Shown here piece by piece: positions 8,842 through 16,523 of a stretch of DNA of 24,260 bases. Position 1 is the stretch's first letter. Every line of letters begins with the position of its first letter. Made by a program: the position numbers and the translations under genes. The stretch spans positions 1 to 24,260 of the forward strand of contig CAYJGB010000029.1 of NCBI GenBank assembly GCA_964369405.1, given 5' to 3'. Source of the DNA: CAYJFG01 sp964369405. GTDB taxonomy: Bacteria; Bacillota; Clostridia; Oscillospirales; Acutalibacteraceae. The notes under the pieces are model-generated. The model made no database searches, was not told where the DNA came from, and was given only the letters and a program-made list of their open reading frames with translations.

Positions 8842-8976
8842 ACAAGTCTGTAACGGGCTTACGCACTAATGTTAATATTACCAAATCTTTGTAGGGAGCA
8901 TTCTATATGCTCCCGATTTTTTGTTAATTTGAAGAATTTCGGGCGAAAATGGATTTCGCCCCTACAACGGACTTGT
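8842..8976. mobile_element. 135-bp MITE-like element with terminal inverted repeats
   Basis: ACAAGTCTGT (8842-8851) is inverted as ACGGACTTGT (8967-8976), one mismatch in ten. Further in, GTAGGG (8891) faces CCCTAC (to 8965). Inside are two hairpins: 8894-8914, and GGGCGAAA (8941-8948) with TTTCGCCC (8954-8961). GGGCGA...TTCGCCCCTAC hairpins are, from memory, a common dispersed intergenic element in clostridial genomes. No open frame and no clear target duplication were seen. Confidence 0.5.
8894..8922 (+). terminator. terminator after leuA
   Basis: GGGAGCAT pairs with ATGCTCCC around a 5-base loop and is followed by GATTTTTT. It also lies inside a MITE-like element, so the element may supply the terminator. 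Confidence 0.75.
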
Positions 8977-9040
8977 ATAATATAGCATATGAACTTTTTT
9001 GCAAAAAACATCGACACAGTAAACCTTGCCGATAAGACCT

Positions 9041-9080
9041 TGAGGTTTCACCTCAAACACCACCACTTTTGAAAAAGTGG
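9041..9080. repeat. paired intergenic hairpins before ylxM
   Basis: TGAGGT-TTC-ACCTCA (9041-9055) is followed by CCACTTTT facing AAAAGTGG (9063-9080). The second arm leads directly into a copy of the dispersed repeat at 9075-9098. No gene is present in 8790-9264; this gap holds only the element, hairpins, repeat and ylxM promoter. Confidence 0.55.
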
Positions 9081-9098
9081 GCAAAACTTTTGTGTTAT
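9075..9098 (-). repeat. dispersed intergenic repeat, copy A
   Basis: Read on the minus strand: ATAACAC followed by AAAAGTTTTG-C-CCACTT. The same 24-base core, with few changes, appears at 11662-11685 and 24215-24238. Confidence 0.65.
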
Positions 9099-9169
9099 CA
9101 CGATTAGAGTGCGAAAATACTAGAGTAAAAATTTTATTACTAATGGTAATGTTAAAATTTAAAAAACAC

Positions 9170-9198
9170 TTGACATAACTTCCTATAATTGCTATAAT
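9170..9198 (+). promoter_or_regulatory. sigma-A promoter of ylxM-ffh-rpsP-khpA
   Basis: TTGACA (9170-9175), 17-base spacer, TATAAT (9193-9198), all consensus. Transcription would begin near 9205. The transcript would start with a hairpin, TGTAAAG (9207-9213) pairing with CTTTACA (9221-9227) around seven A, which may protect the 5' end. Confidence 0.85.
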
Positions 9199-9264
9199 CT
9201 AATAGCTGTAAAGAAAAAAACTTTACACCCTTAAAGCTTACAAGACTTTATTTAGGAGTTTTAT

Positions 9265-9627
9265 ATGGATAAAAAGTTAAAAATATCTTTGTTACTAGAC
9301 TTCTACGGTGACTTATTATCAAATAAGCAAAGAGAAATTTTAGATAACTATTATAATCACGATTTTTCTTTAAGTGAAATCGCTGATAACTTAGAGATAA
9401 CACGACAAGGTGTTTTTGATAATTTAAAAAGAGCTGAAAACAAGTTGATAAAAATGGAAAGTAATATCGGGCTTTATAGTCGTTATGAACGTATGCAAAG
9501 TATTATTTCAAAAATTAACGACAAGGCTGTAAATATTATAAACGAGAACAAAAACGATAACAATAATATAAATATAGAAAACAATGCTAATGAAATAATA
9601 AATTTAGTGTCTTATCTTAAAGATTAA
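9265..9627 (+). CDS. ylxM: YlxM family signal recognition particle-associated DNA-binding-like protein
   Basis: 120 residues, the family's usual size. Residues about 20-65 form a sigma-70 region 4-like helix-turn-helix (LSNKQREILDNYYNHDFSLS, then ITRQGVFDNLKRAENKL). YlxM proteins are encoded next to ffh in Firmicutes and interact with the signal recognition particle (shown in streptococci for acid tolerance and GTPase control). The tail (95-120) is rich in Asn and looks disordered. AGGAG precedes ATG by 8 bases. First gene of the operon, 22 bases before ffh. Confidence 0.9.
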   Translation: MDKKLKISLLLDFYGDLLSNKQREILDNYYNHDFSLSEIADNLEITRQGVFDNLKRAENKLIKMESNIGLYSRYERMQSIISKINDKAVNIINENKNDNNNINIENNANEIINLVSYLKD

Positions 9628-9649
9628 AGTAAGAAAGGATGATAGCATA

Positions 9650-10999
9650 ATGGCTTTTGAAGGACTTTCAGATAAACTGAGTAATGCTTTTAAAAAGTTG
9701 CGTTCTAAAGGTAAACTTAGTGAAGCAGATGTTAAAACAGCAATGCGAGAAGTAAGACTTGCACTATTAGAGGCTGATGTAAACTATAAAGTAGCAAAAG
9801 ACTTTACAAACAAAATCACTCAGCGTGCTATTGGTTCTGATGTAATGGAAAGTTTAACTCCAGCACAAATGGTAGTTAAAATCGTAAATGAAGAGTTAAC
9901 AGAACTTATGGGTGGGCAACAAGCAAAGTTTAACACAGCACCAAAACCACCAACAGTTATAATGTTATGTGGTTTACAAGGTTCTGGTAAAACAACTCAC
10001 GCAGGTAAATTATCTATGATGCTTAAAAATCAAGGTCATAGACCACTTCTTACAGCTTGTGATATATACAGACCAGCTGCTATTGAGCAGTTAAAAGTAG
10101 TAGGTTCAAAAGCAGAAGTTCCAGTATTCGAAATGGGAAAAACAAATCCCGTAACTATTGCAAAAGAAGCTATAAAGCATGCAAGAGATTACGGTAACGA
10201 TATAGTAATACTTGATACAGCAGGACGTTTACATATTGACGAAGAGCTAATGCAAGAATTAGGCAATGTAAAAGAAGAAGTACAACCACAAGAAATATTA
10301 CTAGTGGTAGACTCTATGACAGGACAAGACGCAGTAAATGTTGCAAAGAGTTTTAATGATATGCTTGAAATCTCAGGAGTAATACTTACAAAGCTTGATG
10401 GTGATACAAGAGGTGGTGCTGCCTTATCAGTAAGAGCAGTAACAGGAAAACCTATAAAATATGCAGGTACAGGCGAAAAACTAGAAGATTTAGAAGTATT
10501 CCACCCAGACAGAATGGCAAGCAGAATACTTGGAATGGGTGACGTACTAACACTTATAGAAGATGCAGAGAGTAAACTTGACCAAAAGAAAGCCGACGAG
10601 CTAGCAAAGAAAATATCTAAAAATCAAATGGATTTAAACGATATGCTAGAACAATTTGAGCAAATCAAAAAAATGGGACCATTAAAAAATGTAATCTCAA
10701 AATTACCAGGAATGGAAAAACAAATTGAAGATATAGATATAGATGATAGAATTATGGATAGAAGTGCAGCAATAATATTATCTATGACAAAAAAAGAAAG
10801 AGAAAAACCATCAATACTAAATGCATCACGTAAAAAGAGGATAGCCGCTGGCTGTGGTTTAAAGGTAGAAGATGTAAACAGACTTTTAAAACAGTTTGAG
10901 CAAACTCAAAAAATGATGAAACAAATGGGTAATAAAGGAAATAAAAAGAAAAAAATGCGCAACTTACCAGGACTTGGTGGAATGCCATTTGGCAGATAG
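9650..10999 (+). CDS. ffh: signal recognition particle GTPase Ffh (SRP54)
   Basis: Binds 4.5S/6S RNA and signal sequences of nascent membrane and secreted proteins and docks with FtsY. 449 residues. N domain (1-95), G domain with G1 GLQGSGKT (108-115), DTAGR, TKLDGD and the SRP-specific insertion TACDIYRPAAIEQL; methionine-rich M domain from about 300 with the RNA-binding segment KKEREKPSILNASRKKRIA. The end LPGLGGMPFGR is typical. In most relatives G1 continues TTTAAKL; here it reads TTHAGKL, a conservative oddity. AAAGGATG lies before ATG. The RNA partner gene (ffs) is not in the window. Confidence 0.97.
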   Translation: MAFEGLSDKLSNAFKKLRSKGKLSEADVKTAMREVRLALLEADVNYKVAKDFTNKITQRAIGSDVMESLTPAQMVVKIVNEELTELMGGQQAKFNTAPKPPTVIMLCGLQGSGKTTHAGKLSMMLKNQGHRPLLTACDIYRPAAIEQLKVVGSKAEVPVFEMGKTNPVTIAKEAIKHARDYGNDIVILDTAGRLHIDEELMQELGNVKEEVQPQEILLVVDSMTGQDAVNVAKSFNDMLEISGVILTKLDGDTRGGAALSVRAVTGKPIKYAGTGEKLEDLEVFHPDRMASRILGMGDVLTLIEDAESKLDQKKADELAKKISKNQMDLNDMLEQFEQIKKMGPLKNVISKLPGMEKQIEDIDIDDRIMDRSAAIILSMTKKEREKPSILNASRKKRIAAGCGLKVEDVNRLLKQFEQTQKMMKQMGNKGNKKKKMRNLPGLGGMPFGR

Positions 11000-11079
11000 T
11001 AATAATTATTTTCAAATTCTCTCAGTAAGTAAAATTATTGGTGAATATATATATTAAACAATTCGGAGGTGACTTTAAA

Positions 11080-11325
11080 ATGGCAGTTAAAATAAGATTA
11101 CGTCGTATGGGAGCAAAGAAAGCTCCATTTTACCGTATAGTAGTAGCAGATTCAAGATTTCCAAGAGATGGACGTTTTATCGAAGAAATAGGTTATTACA
11201 ATCCACTAACAACTCCAGCTGAATTCAAAGTAGACGCTGAGAAAGTTAACACATGGATAGCAAACGGTGCACAACCAACAGATACAGTTAAAGCGTTATT
11301 TAAGAAAAATAATGTAATTGGCTAA
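11080..11325 (+). CDS. rpsP: 30S ribosomal protein S16
   Basis: 81 residues; start ATG at 11080 because CGGAGGTG lies 9 bases before it and the family begins MAVKIRLRRMG. An upstream in-frame extension to 11038 has no support. Contains KAPFYRIVVADSRFPRDGRF and the end typical of S16. S16 helps assemble the 5' domain of the small subunit. Co-transcribed with ffh and khpA. Confidence 0.97.
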   Translation: MAVKIRLRRMGAKKAPFYRIVVADSRFPRDGRFIEEIGYYNPLTTPAEFKVDAEKVNTWIANGAQPTDTVKALFKKNNVIG

Positions 11326-11344
11326 TTGAAAGAAGGTTATAGTT

Positions 11345-11578
11345 ATGGAAGAACTAATAATAACTATTGCAAAAGGACTTGTAGAGTTTCCTGACCAAGT
11401 TTGCGTAGATACAGATGAGCCTAATGAAGATGGAATAATAGTGTATCATTTACACGTAGTTCCAGAAGATATGGGCAGAATAATCGGCAAACAAGGAAGA
11501 ATTGCAAAAGCTATGCGTACAGTAGTGCGTTCAGCAGCAATAAAAAACAATACAAAAGTGCTGGTTGAAATAGACTAA
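11345..11578 (+). CDS. khpA: KH-domain RNA-binding protein KhpA
   Basis: 77 residues forming one KH domain with GKQG (48-51) in GRIIGKQGRIAKAMRTVVRS, the RNA-gripping loop. KhpA pairs with KhpB (EloR/Jag) and binds RNA, affecting cell division and elongation in pneumococci. Formerly YlqC. Preceded by AAGAAGG and 19 bases after rpsP. In most Firmicutes rimM, trmD and rplS follow; here a terminator comes directly after. Confidence 0.93.
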   Translation: MEELIITIAKGLVEFPDQVCVDTDEPNEDGIIVYHLHVVPEDMGRIIGKQGRIAKAMRTVVRSAAIKNNTKVLVEID

Positions 11579-11601
11579 AATATTTCTAAGCAAAAATAAA
11601 A

Positions 11602-11632
11602 GGAGCTGTTGATTTTAACAGCCCCTTTTTTT
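11602..11632 (+). terminator. terminator after khpA
   Basis: GGAGCTGTT pairs with AACAGCCCC (one A-C mismatch) around GATTTT and is followed by seven T. Confidence 0.88.
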
Positions 11633-11661
11633 GTGCAAATTTTGCAAAACTCGCAACGTTC

Positions 11662-11685
11662 ATAATATAAAAGTTTTGACCACTT
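11662..11685 (+). repeat. dispersed intergenic repeat, copy C
   Basis: ATAATAT followed by AAAAGTTTTG-A-CCACTT. Reading the opposite strand, CTAACG lies 17 bases before AGTGG, exactly as in the copy at 24215-24238, so these two copies share homology beyond the core. Confidence 0.65.
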
Positions 11686-11688
11686 TTC

Positions 11689-11725
11689 ATCACACGCTGA
11701 GCGTTAGTTACGCTAAGAGTGTGAT
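11689..11725. repeat. long hairpin next to repeat copy C
   Basis: ATCACAC...GTGTGAT outer stem (7 bp), symmetric 4-base internal loop, then AGCGT-TAGTT-ACGCT inner stem. Neither side has a T run, so it is not a standard terminator for the DUF1015 gene that ends at 11766. It may be part of the repeat element. Confidence 0.55.
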
Positions 11726-11765
11726 TTAAAATTAACAAACTTTAACATTACTACAAATTCAATAC

Positions 11766-13049
11766 TTAATTTAATTCATTCATTACAAGCCCTGTAATTA
11801 GTTTTGGATAGAAATATGTTGACTTTTGTGGCATTTTCTCTCCGTTTGATGCTACATCTCTTATTTGTGTAACTTTAGTTGGATTCATTATAAATGCACA
11901 TTGTGCTGTTTTTTTATCTACACTATTTATTGCGTCCTCAAACTTTTTAACATATGTTAAATTAATTTGTTTAGCCATATTTTCTGCATCTATTCCAAAT
12001 AATTTTTCTAATATTAGCGTATGCAATACTGTTACATCTAGCTTTCTTGTTGCCTCACTTGCATTAGGTAATAACTCTTTTATTATTTCCTCATCTTTTA
12101 ATGTTAGAAGAGTCCATTTGTCTTCACCTGTGTACAGTCCAAATGCTTTTTTACCTTCTTTAAATAATTTATCTAAATCTTCTTCCATTGTTATTGTGCC
12201 TGTTTTTTCTTCTACTTCAAAATACTCTTTGCACGCTTCTACTGCTTTTTGTGCATCAAAATTTTCTAAATCTCTTACTATTCTATGTGTTGGAAAAACT
12301 ACTAATCCATCATGTTCCATATCTACAAGTGTCATCATTTGATAGTCTACTCCGTCACCCTCTTTAGAAATTCCATTTTCTCTGCAATAATTTCTATAAT
12401 TTAGTGCTGTTTCATAACGGTGATGTCCATCTGCTATATATAATTTTCTATTTTCAAAATCTTTGCATATGCTTTCTATAGCGTCTTTATCTGTTACTAT
12501 CCATAATCTATGCACTACTCCGTCAACGTCAGTAAGCTCTATATCAGCTTTTCCTTTTGATAGCTCATCAAGTTTTATTGTAGTTTTATGTGTTTCGTCC
12601 ATATATAGTGAATATATTTGACTAAAATTGCAATTTGTCGCTTTCATCAAGTTTAATCTATCTTCCTTTGCTTTTGATAATGTAAATTCATGTGGCAACA
12701 CTACGCCTTTTGAAAACTCTTCTATTTTTACTGTGCATATCATACCTTTTACTTTTGTCTTTTGATTATATGCTAAAAATTCTTCTTCATATATGTATAA
12801 TGCTTGTCTGTCTTCTTTTACTAAAATATCGCTTTTTATCCATTCTTTAAGCACTTGTGATGCTGTTTGATATGGGTTTTCTCCGTCTTTTGGAAGTTCA
12901 AGCCTTATTATATTATGCTCGTTTTCCTCTATATATTTTAATCTTTGCTCCTCGCTTATAATATCATATGGTGGGCATACTAGTTTTTCTATTTCTCCTG
13001 CTTTTTCTGTGTTAAAACGTAATCCATTAAACGGTTTTACTACTGCCAT
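11766..13049 (-). CDS. DUF1015 family protein
   Basis: 427 residues, matching the DUF1015 family (usually about 400-430). The start VVKPFNGLRFN, the segment KLVCPPYDII and the family signature DGHHRYETALNY are clear. The family's biochemical role is not established, though homologues often sit beside serine synthesis or one-carbon genes; here the neighbours are nrdG and nrdD. Cytoplasmic, no membrane segment or signal peptide. AAGGAG lies 10 bases before ATG. It has its own promoter (13118-13090), so it is not simply the tail of the nrd operon. Confidence 0.92.
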   Translation of the reverse strand: MAVVKPFNGLRFNTEKAGEIEKLVCPPYDIISEEQRLKYIEENEHNIIRLELPKDGENPYQTASQVLKEWIKSDILVKEDRQALYIYEEEFLAYNQKTKVKGMICTVKIEEFSKGVVLPHEFTLSKAKEDRLNLMKATNCNFSQIYSLYMDETHKTTIKLDELSKGKADIELTDVDGVVHRLWIVTDKDAIESICKDFENRKLYIADGHHRYETALNYRNYCRENGISKEGDGVDYQMMTLVDMEHDGLVVFPTHRIVRDLENFDAQKAVEACKEYFEVEEKTGTITMEEDLDKLFKEGKKAFGLYTGEDKWTLLTLKDEEIIKELLPNASEATRKLDVTVLHTLILEKLFGIDAENMAKQINLTYVKKFEDAINSVDKKTAQCAFIMNPTKVTQIRDVASNGEKMPQKSTYFYPKLITGLVMNELN

Positions 13050-13089
13050 AATAAATTTCTCCTTAATTTAAATTTCTTTATCCTTAATA

Positions 13090-13118
13090 ATTCTATCTTT
13101 TTTAACTCTTTTCGTCAA
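13090..13118 (-). promoter_or_regulatory. sigma-A promoter of the DUF1015 gene
   Basis: Minus strand TTGACG (13118-13113), 17-base spacer, TAGAAT (13095-13090), one mismatch in each box. It lies just behind the nrdG stop codon. Confidence 0.6.
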
Positions 13119-13125
13119 GTGAATT

Positions 13126-13635
13126 TCAAAATTCTATCTCTATCACTTCTCCATTTTCAAGTGATTTTTTTACATCTATACATCTCTGATTTTTTGAACC
13201 TCTAAATTTAAGCATTAAACTTTTTTCTTCTGCTATAAATTTTCCGTCTATGAGTATATCAGTTTCTCGTAGTAGCTCTAACCATTGTGGCTTATTATAT
13301 TTATTTTCAATTATTTGCTCGTATGTGTAACCTGTATATGTTAGCACATTAAGTCCCATTTTGTGGACTTCTCTTGCAAAATTTACAAGTTTTTCTGCCT
13401 GTACAAATGGCTCTCCTCCAGATAGTGTTACACCCATGAGCATTGGATTTTCTTTTATTGCTTTTATTATATTATCTGTATTACTTATATATCCACCTGT
13501 AGTGCTATGTGTGTCTATATTATGGCAATCTTTACAATTATGTGGGCAACCCTGTGTAAAAACCACTAGTCTTATACCTGGCCCATCTACTATAGATTCT
13601 CTTATAACTCCTGCTAGTCTTATTTCTTCGCCCAT
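13126..13635 (-). CDS. nrdG: anaerobic ribonucleotide reductase activating protein (radical SAM)
   Basis: 169 residues. Uses a 4Fe-4S cluster and S-adenosylmethionine to create the glycyl radical on NrdD. The cluster motif is C30-x3-C34-x2-C37 in TQGCPHNCKDCHN; MGVTLSGGEPF is the SAM-binding GGE segment and DILIDGKF the family's later motif. AGAAAGGTGTG precedes ATG at 13635. It follows nrdD by 98 bases, which contain a strong hairpin. Confidence 0.95.
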   Translation of the reverse strand: MGEEIRLAGVIRESIVDGPGIRLVVFTQGCPHNCKDCHNIDTHSTTGGYISNTDNIIKAIKENPMLMGVTLSGGEPFVQAEKLVNFAREVHKMGLNVLTYTGYTYEQIIENKYNKPQWLELLRETDILIDGKFIAEEKSLMLKFRGSKNQRCIDVKKSLENGEVIEIEF

Positions 13636-13683
13636 TTTAACACACCTTTCTTAATTTATAAATTATTATAGCTAATTATAGCT

Positions 13684-13725
13684 AACGGTTGCTTAAAAAT
13701 GCATTACGCTCCTTAAACAACCGTT
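13684..13725. repeat. hairpin between nrdD and nrdG
   Basis: AACGGTTGCTTAA faces TTAAACAACCGTT: 13 pairs with one G-U, 16-base loop. On the plus strand it is followed by ATATTTTTTTA, but no plus-strand gene precedes it. On the minus strand (the transcribed one) only an AT-rich direct repeat of AGCTAATTAT type follows, so it more likely processes or attenuates the nrdDG message than stops it. Confidence 0.6.
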
Positions 13726-13733
13726 ATATTTTT

Positions 13734-16061
13734 TTATATCTTTTCTAATGTAGATACATCATGTTTAACTCTGCTTTCTACTTCTTTTAATTTAGCATTG
13801 TTAAATCTATCTACTGTACCTACTAAGTAACCTGTTATTCTTCTTATTCTTGCAAACGCTACGTCCTCATCCTCTTTTCTGCCACATTGTGGGCATACAT
13901 CATTTATAATTCCTGTGTATCCACAACAAGGGTCTCTGTCTACTGGGTGATTAATCGAACCATATCCTATACCAGACTCTTTCATAAAGTGTACTACTCT
14001 TTCGAAAGCGTCTAAATTTTCTGTAGGGTCGCCGTCTAGCTCGATATATGATATATGTCCACCATTTGTCATATTATGATATGGTGCTTCTAGTTTAATC
14101 TTATCATAAGCTGATATATTGTAATGTACTGGTATATGGAAAGAGTTTGTATAATAATCTCTGTCGGTAATACCCTCTATCTTACCAAATTTACTAGCAT
14201 CTATTCTAACAAATCTACCAGATAACCCTTCTGCTGGAGTTGCTATTAAAGAGAAGTTCATTCCATATTTTTTAGTAGCTAAATCCATACGTTTTCTCAT
14301 ATATCCTACTATCTCAAGCCCTAAGTTTTGAGCCTCTTTACTTTCGCCATGGTGATAACCTGTCAATGCTTTTAACGTTTCAGCCAGCCCTATAAACCCC
14401 ATAGTAAGCGTACCATGTTTTAACACTTCTCTAATACTATCATTAGGCCCTAAGTTTTCAGAGTCTATCCACACACCTTGTCCCATTAAGAATGGGAAAT
14501 TTTTAACTTTCTTTTGTGCTTGAATTTCATAACGTTCTAATAATTGTTCAATAATCAAATCTATAGTTCTATCTAATTGCTCATAGAAAAAGTCTATATT
14601 TTTATTACTTAGTATTGCAAGTCTAGGCAAGTTTAAAGAAGAAAAACTTAAGTTACCTCTACCGTTTACAATGTTTCTACTTGGGTCATAAGCATTAGCA
14701 ATAACCCTTGTTCTACATCCCATATATGCACATTCTGTTTCTGGTTGACCTTCTTTGTAATATTGATTATTAAATGGAGCATCTAAGAAAGAGAAATTTG
14801 GGAACAATCTTTTAGCACTTACTCTACAAGCTAGTTTAAACAAATCGTAATTAATATCATCTTTATTATAGTTAATTCCCTCTTTTACTTTAAAAATGTG
14901 TATAGGGAATATTGGTGTTTCGCCGTTTCCAAGTCCTGCCTCAGTAGCTAATAAAACATTTTTTACAACTAATCTGCCTTCAGGAGAAGTGTCTGTACCA
15001 TAGTTTATTGAGCTAAATGGAATTTGTGCACCTGCTCTTGAATGCATTGTGTTAAGATTATGAACAAAAGCCTCCATTGCTTGATATACAGACCTATCAG
15101 TTTCTTTATTAGCTCTATCAAAAGCAAATTTTTGAATTTTATTTGCTAATTTTTCGCCATATTTTTCAACAAATAGTTGTAATTCAGTTTCCATATATAT
15201 TTCGCCGTCATCAAGTTTAGGAACATCGCCACTTTTAGTTTCAGCCATATCTGCAACTTCTAAGATATTAACATCAGCGTTTTCTTCTTCTAATAGTAAG
15301 ATAGCTGCTCTTGATAAATTTTGACGATATATTCTTCTATAAGTTTTAGCAACACCCTTAGCCATACCATAGTCAAAGTTAGGTATACTTTGTCCACCAT
15401 GTTGGTCATTTTGATTAGATTGAATTGCAATACAAGCAAGTGCTGAATAACTTGCAATGTCGTTTGGCTCACGTAAAAAACCATGTCCTGTTGAAAATCC
15501 AGTAGAAAATAATTTTTCAATATCAATTTGACAACAAGTAGTTGTAAGAGTTAAAAAATCTAAGTCATGTATATGAATATCTCCAGCATTATGAGCCTTA
15601 GCATGAGCAGGATTTAAAATATACATCTCATAAAACTGCTTAGCACCCTCAGAGCCATATTTAAGCATAGTACCCATCGCAGTATCGCCATCAATATTAG
15701 CATTTTCACGCTTTACATCATTATCTTTAGCATCTTTAAAAGTTAAATCCTCATAAATTTTCATAAGCTTAGTGTTCATTTCACGTTGCTTAGTACGCTC
15801 AGCTCTATAAAGAATAAACTCTTTAGCAGTTCTAGTATGTCCATTTTCTATTAAGACTTTCTCAACTGTGTCTTGAACATGCTCAACAGTTGGAGCATTT
15901 CCATTTTCATTTTCGAGTGTTTGCTCAACTTTAAGAGCCAATTTCTCTGCCTCTTGATAATTGTTACCACCAACAGCTTGAGCAGCTTTAAAAATAGCCT
16001 CTGTAATTTTCATCAAATCAAAAGAAACCATACGACCGTCACGTTTTTGAATCGTTTTCAT
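13734..16061 (-). CDS. nrdD: anaerobic (class III) ribonucleoside-triphosphate reductase
   Basis: Reduces ribonucleotides to deoxyribonucleotides without oxygen, using a glycyl radical. Start taken at 16061 (MKTIQKRDGRMV) because AGAGG lies 7 bases upstream; a frame extension to 16082 lacks support. 775 residues. N-terminal ATP-cone (about 1-90) for allosteric dATP/ATP control; the catalytic core includes TTTCCQIDIEKL, MHSRAGAQIPFSSINYG and AYMGCRTR; zinc site C-C-x14-CPQC near residue 725; glycyl radical in RITGYLVG with Gly at about 744. The usual Cys before this Gly (RVCGY) is replaced by Thr here, as in some relatives. The gene has a promoter with an NrdR box in its spacer and partners nrdG directly downstream. 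Confidence 0.96.
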   Translation of the reverse strand: MKTIQKRDGRMVSFDLMKITEAIFKAAQAVGGNNYQEAEKLALKVEQTLENENGNAPTVEHVQDTVEKVLIENGHTRTAKEFILYRAERTKQREMNTKLMKIYEDLTFKDAKDNDVKRENANIDGDTAMGTMLKYGSEGAKQFYEMYILNPAHAKAHNAGDIHIHDLDFLTLTTTCCQIDIEKLFSTGFSTGHGFLREPNDIASYSALACIAIQSNQNDQHGGQSIPNFDYGMAKGVAKTYRRIYRQNLSRAAILLLEEENADVNILEVADMAETKSGDVPKLDDGEIYMETELQLFVEKYGEKLANKIQKFAFDRANKETDRSVYQAMEAFVHNLNTMHSRAGAQIPFSSINYGTDTSPEGRLVVKNVLLATEAGLGNGETPIFPIHIFKVKEGINYNKDDINYDLFKLACRVSAKRLFPNFSFLDAPFNNQYYKEGQPETECAYMGCRTRVIANAYDPSRNIVNGRGNLSFSSLNLPRLAILSNKNIDFFYEQLDRTIDLIIEQLLERYEIQAQKKVKNFPFLMGQGVWIDSENLGPNDSIREVLKHGTLTMGFIGLAETLKALTGYHHGESKEAQNLGLEIVGYMRKRMDLATKKYGMNFSLIATPAEGLSGRFVRIDASKFGKIEGITDRDYYTNSFHIPVHYNISAYDKIKLEAPYHNMTNGGHISYIELDGDPTENLDAFERVVHFMKESGIGYGSINHPVDRDPCCGYTGIINDVCPQCGRKEDEDVAFARIRRITGYLVGTVDRFNNAKLKEVESRVKHDVSTLEKI

Positions 16062-16099
16062 AATTTTACCTCTTCCCCACAAAAATATATATCAATTAA

Positions 16100-16140
16100 T
16101 TATCAACATAGATTAACAATGATTAACATAGTTATCAACA
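16100..16140. promoter_or_regulatory. phased TTATCAACA-type repeats upstream of nrdD
   Basis: Plus strand shows TTATCAACA (16100-16108) and TTATCAACA (16132-16140) flanking ATTAACAATG and ATTAACATAG, so four related units begin at roughly 10-base steps. TTATCAACA differs from the DnaA box TTATCCACA at one base. The array overlaps the NrdR box at 16138-16153. Binding by DnaA is inference. Confidence 0.4.
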
Positions 16141-16153
16141 CAATATATAGTGT
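16138..16153. promoter_or_regulatory. NrdR box 1
   Basis: ACACAATATATAGTGT fits the published NrdR consensus (acaCwAtATaTwGtgt) at every position. It lies in the nrdD leader about 80 bases before the start codon. Confidence 0.8.
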
Positions 16154-16155
16154 TA

Positions 16156-16294
16156 AAAACGTCTGAACAATTTAAAATTGTAAACTAAAACCTAGATATA
16201 GTCAATTAGATTAAGTGACAAAATTCTAAATATTTTTTGTGCAATTTTATTTAATGATTTCAGAGAATTATGCTATAAGTTGTGTCTGTATAAT
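16156..16294. other. nrdD leader, no gene
   Basis: Part of the 460-base gap between nrdD and the phosphodiesterase gene. Apart from the sites listed separately it is AT-rich sequence. A weaker second minus-strand promoter is possible near box 1 (TTGTTC, 17 bases, TATATT). Confidence 0.5.
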
Positions 16295-16324
16295 ATTATA
16301 ATACTATATATAGTGGTGTGTCAA
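16295..16324 (-). promoter_or_regulatory. nrdD promoter
   Basis: Minus strand TTGACA (16324-16319) and TATAAT (16300-16295), 18-base spacer. The spacer is almost wholly occupied by an NrdR box, so repressor binding would block RNA polymerase. It leaves a leader of about 230 bases. Confidence 0.75.
16301..16316. promoter_or_regulatory. NrdR box 2, inside the nrdD promoter
   Basis: ATACTATATATAGTGG keeps the core CTATATATAG of the NrdR consensus with outer mismatches. It is located exactly between -35 and -10. Confidence 0.75.
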
Positions 16325-16417
16325 GTGCGATTTCGAAATAAAAACAATTAAAATTTAAATAAAAATTGAATTTTTCCCTTTATAAAGCGATTATTATATA
16401 TTTATTATTTTTTTCTC

Positions 16418-16455
16418 AAAAAAAAGCAACGCACTATATATAGTGGTCGCTTTTT
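16418..16455 (-). terminator. terminator of the phosphodiesterase gene, containing an NrdR-like palindrome
   Basis: Minus strand: AAAAAGC...GCTTTTT outer stem, imperfect middle, CACTATA/TATAGTG inner stem, followed by eight T. It ends the gene at 16524-16991. The inner part (16431-16446, GCACTATATATAGTGG) is a third NrdR-box-like match. Confidence 0.7.
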
Positions 16456-16523
16456 GGTAAAAAACTTGTCTTTTTGTATATATTTTACAATATATTTTTA
16501 AAATTTCGTGTGTTTTTCTACAC

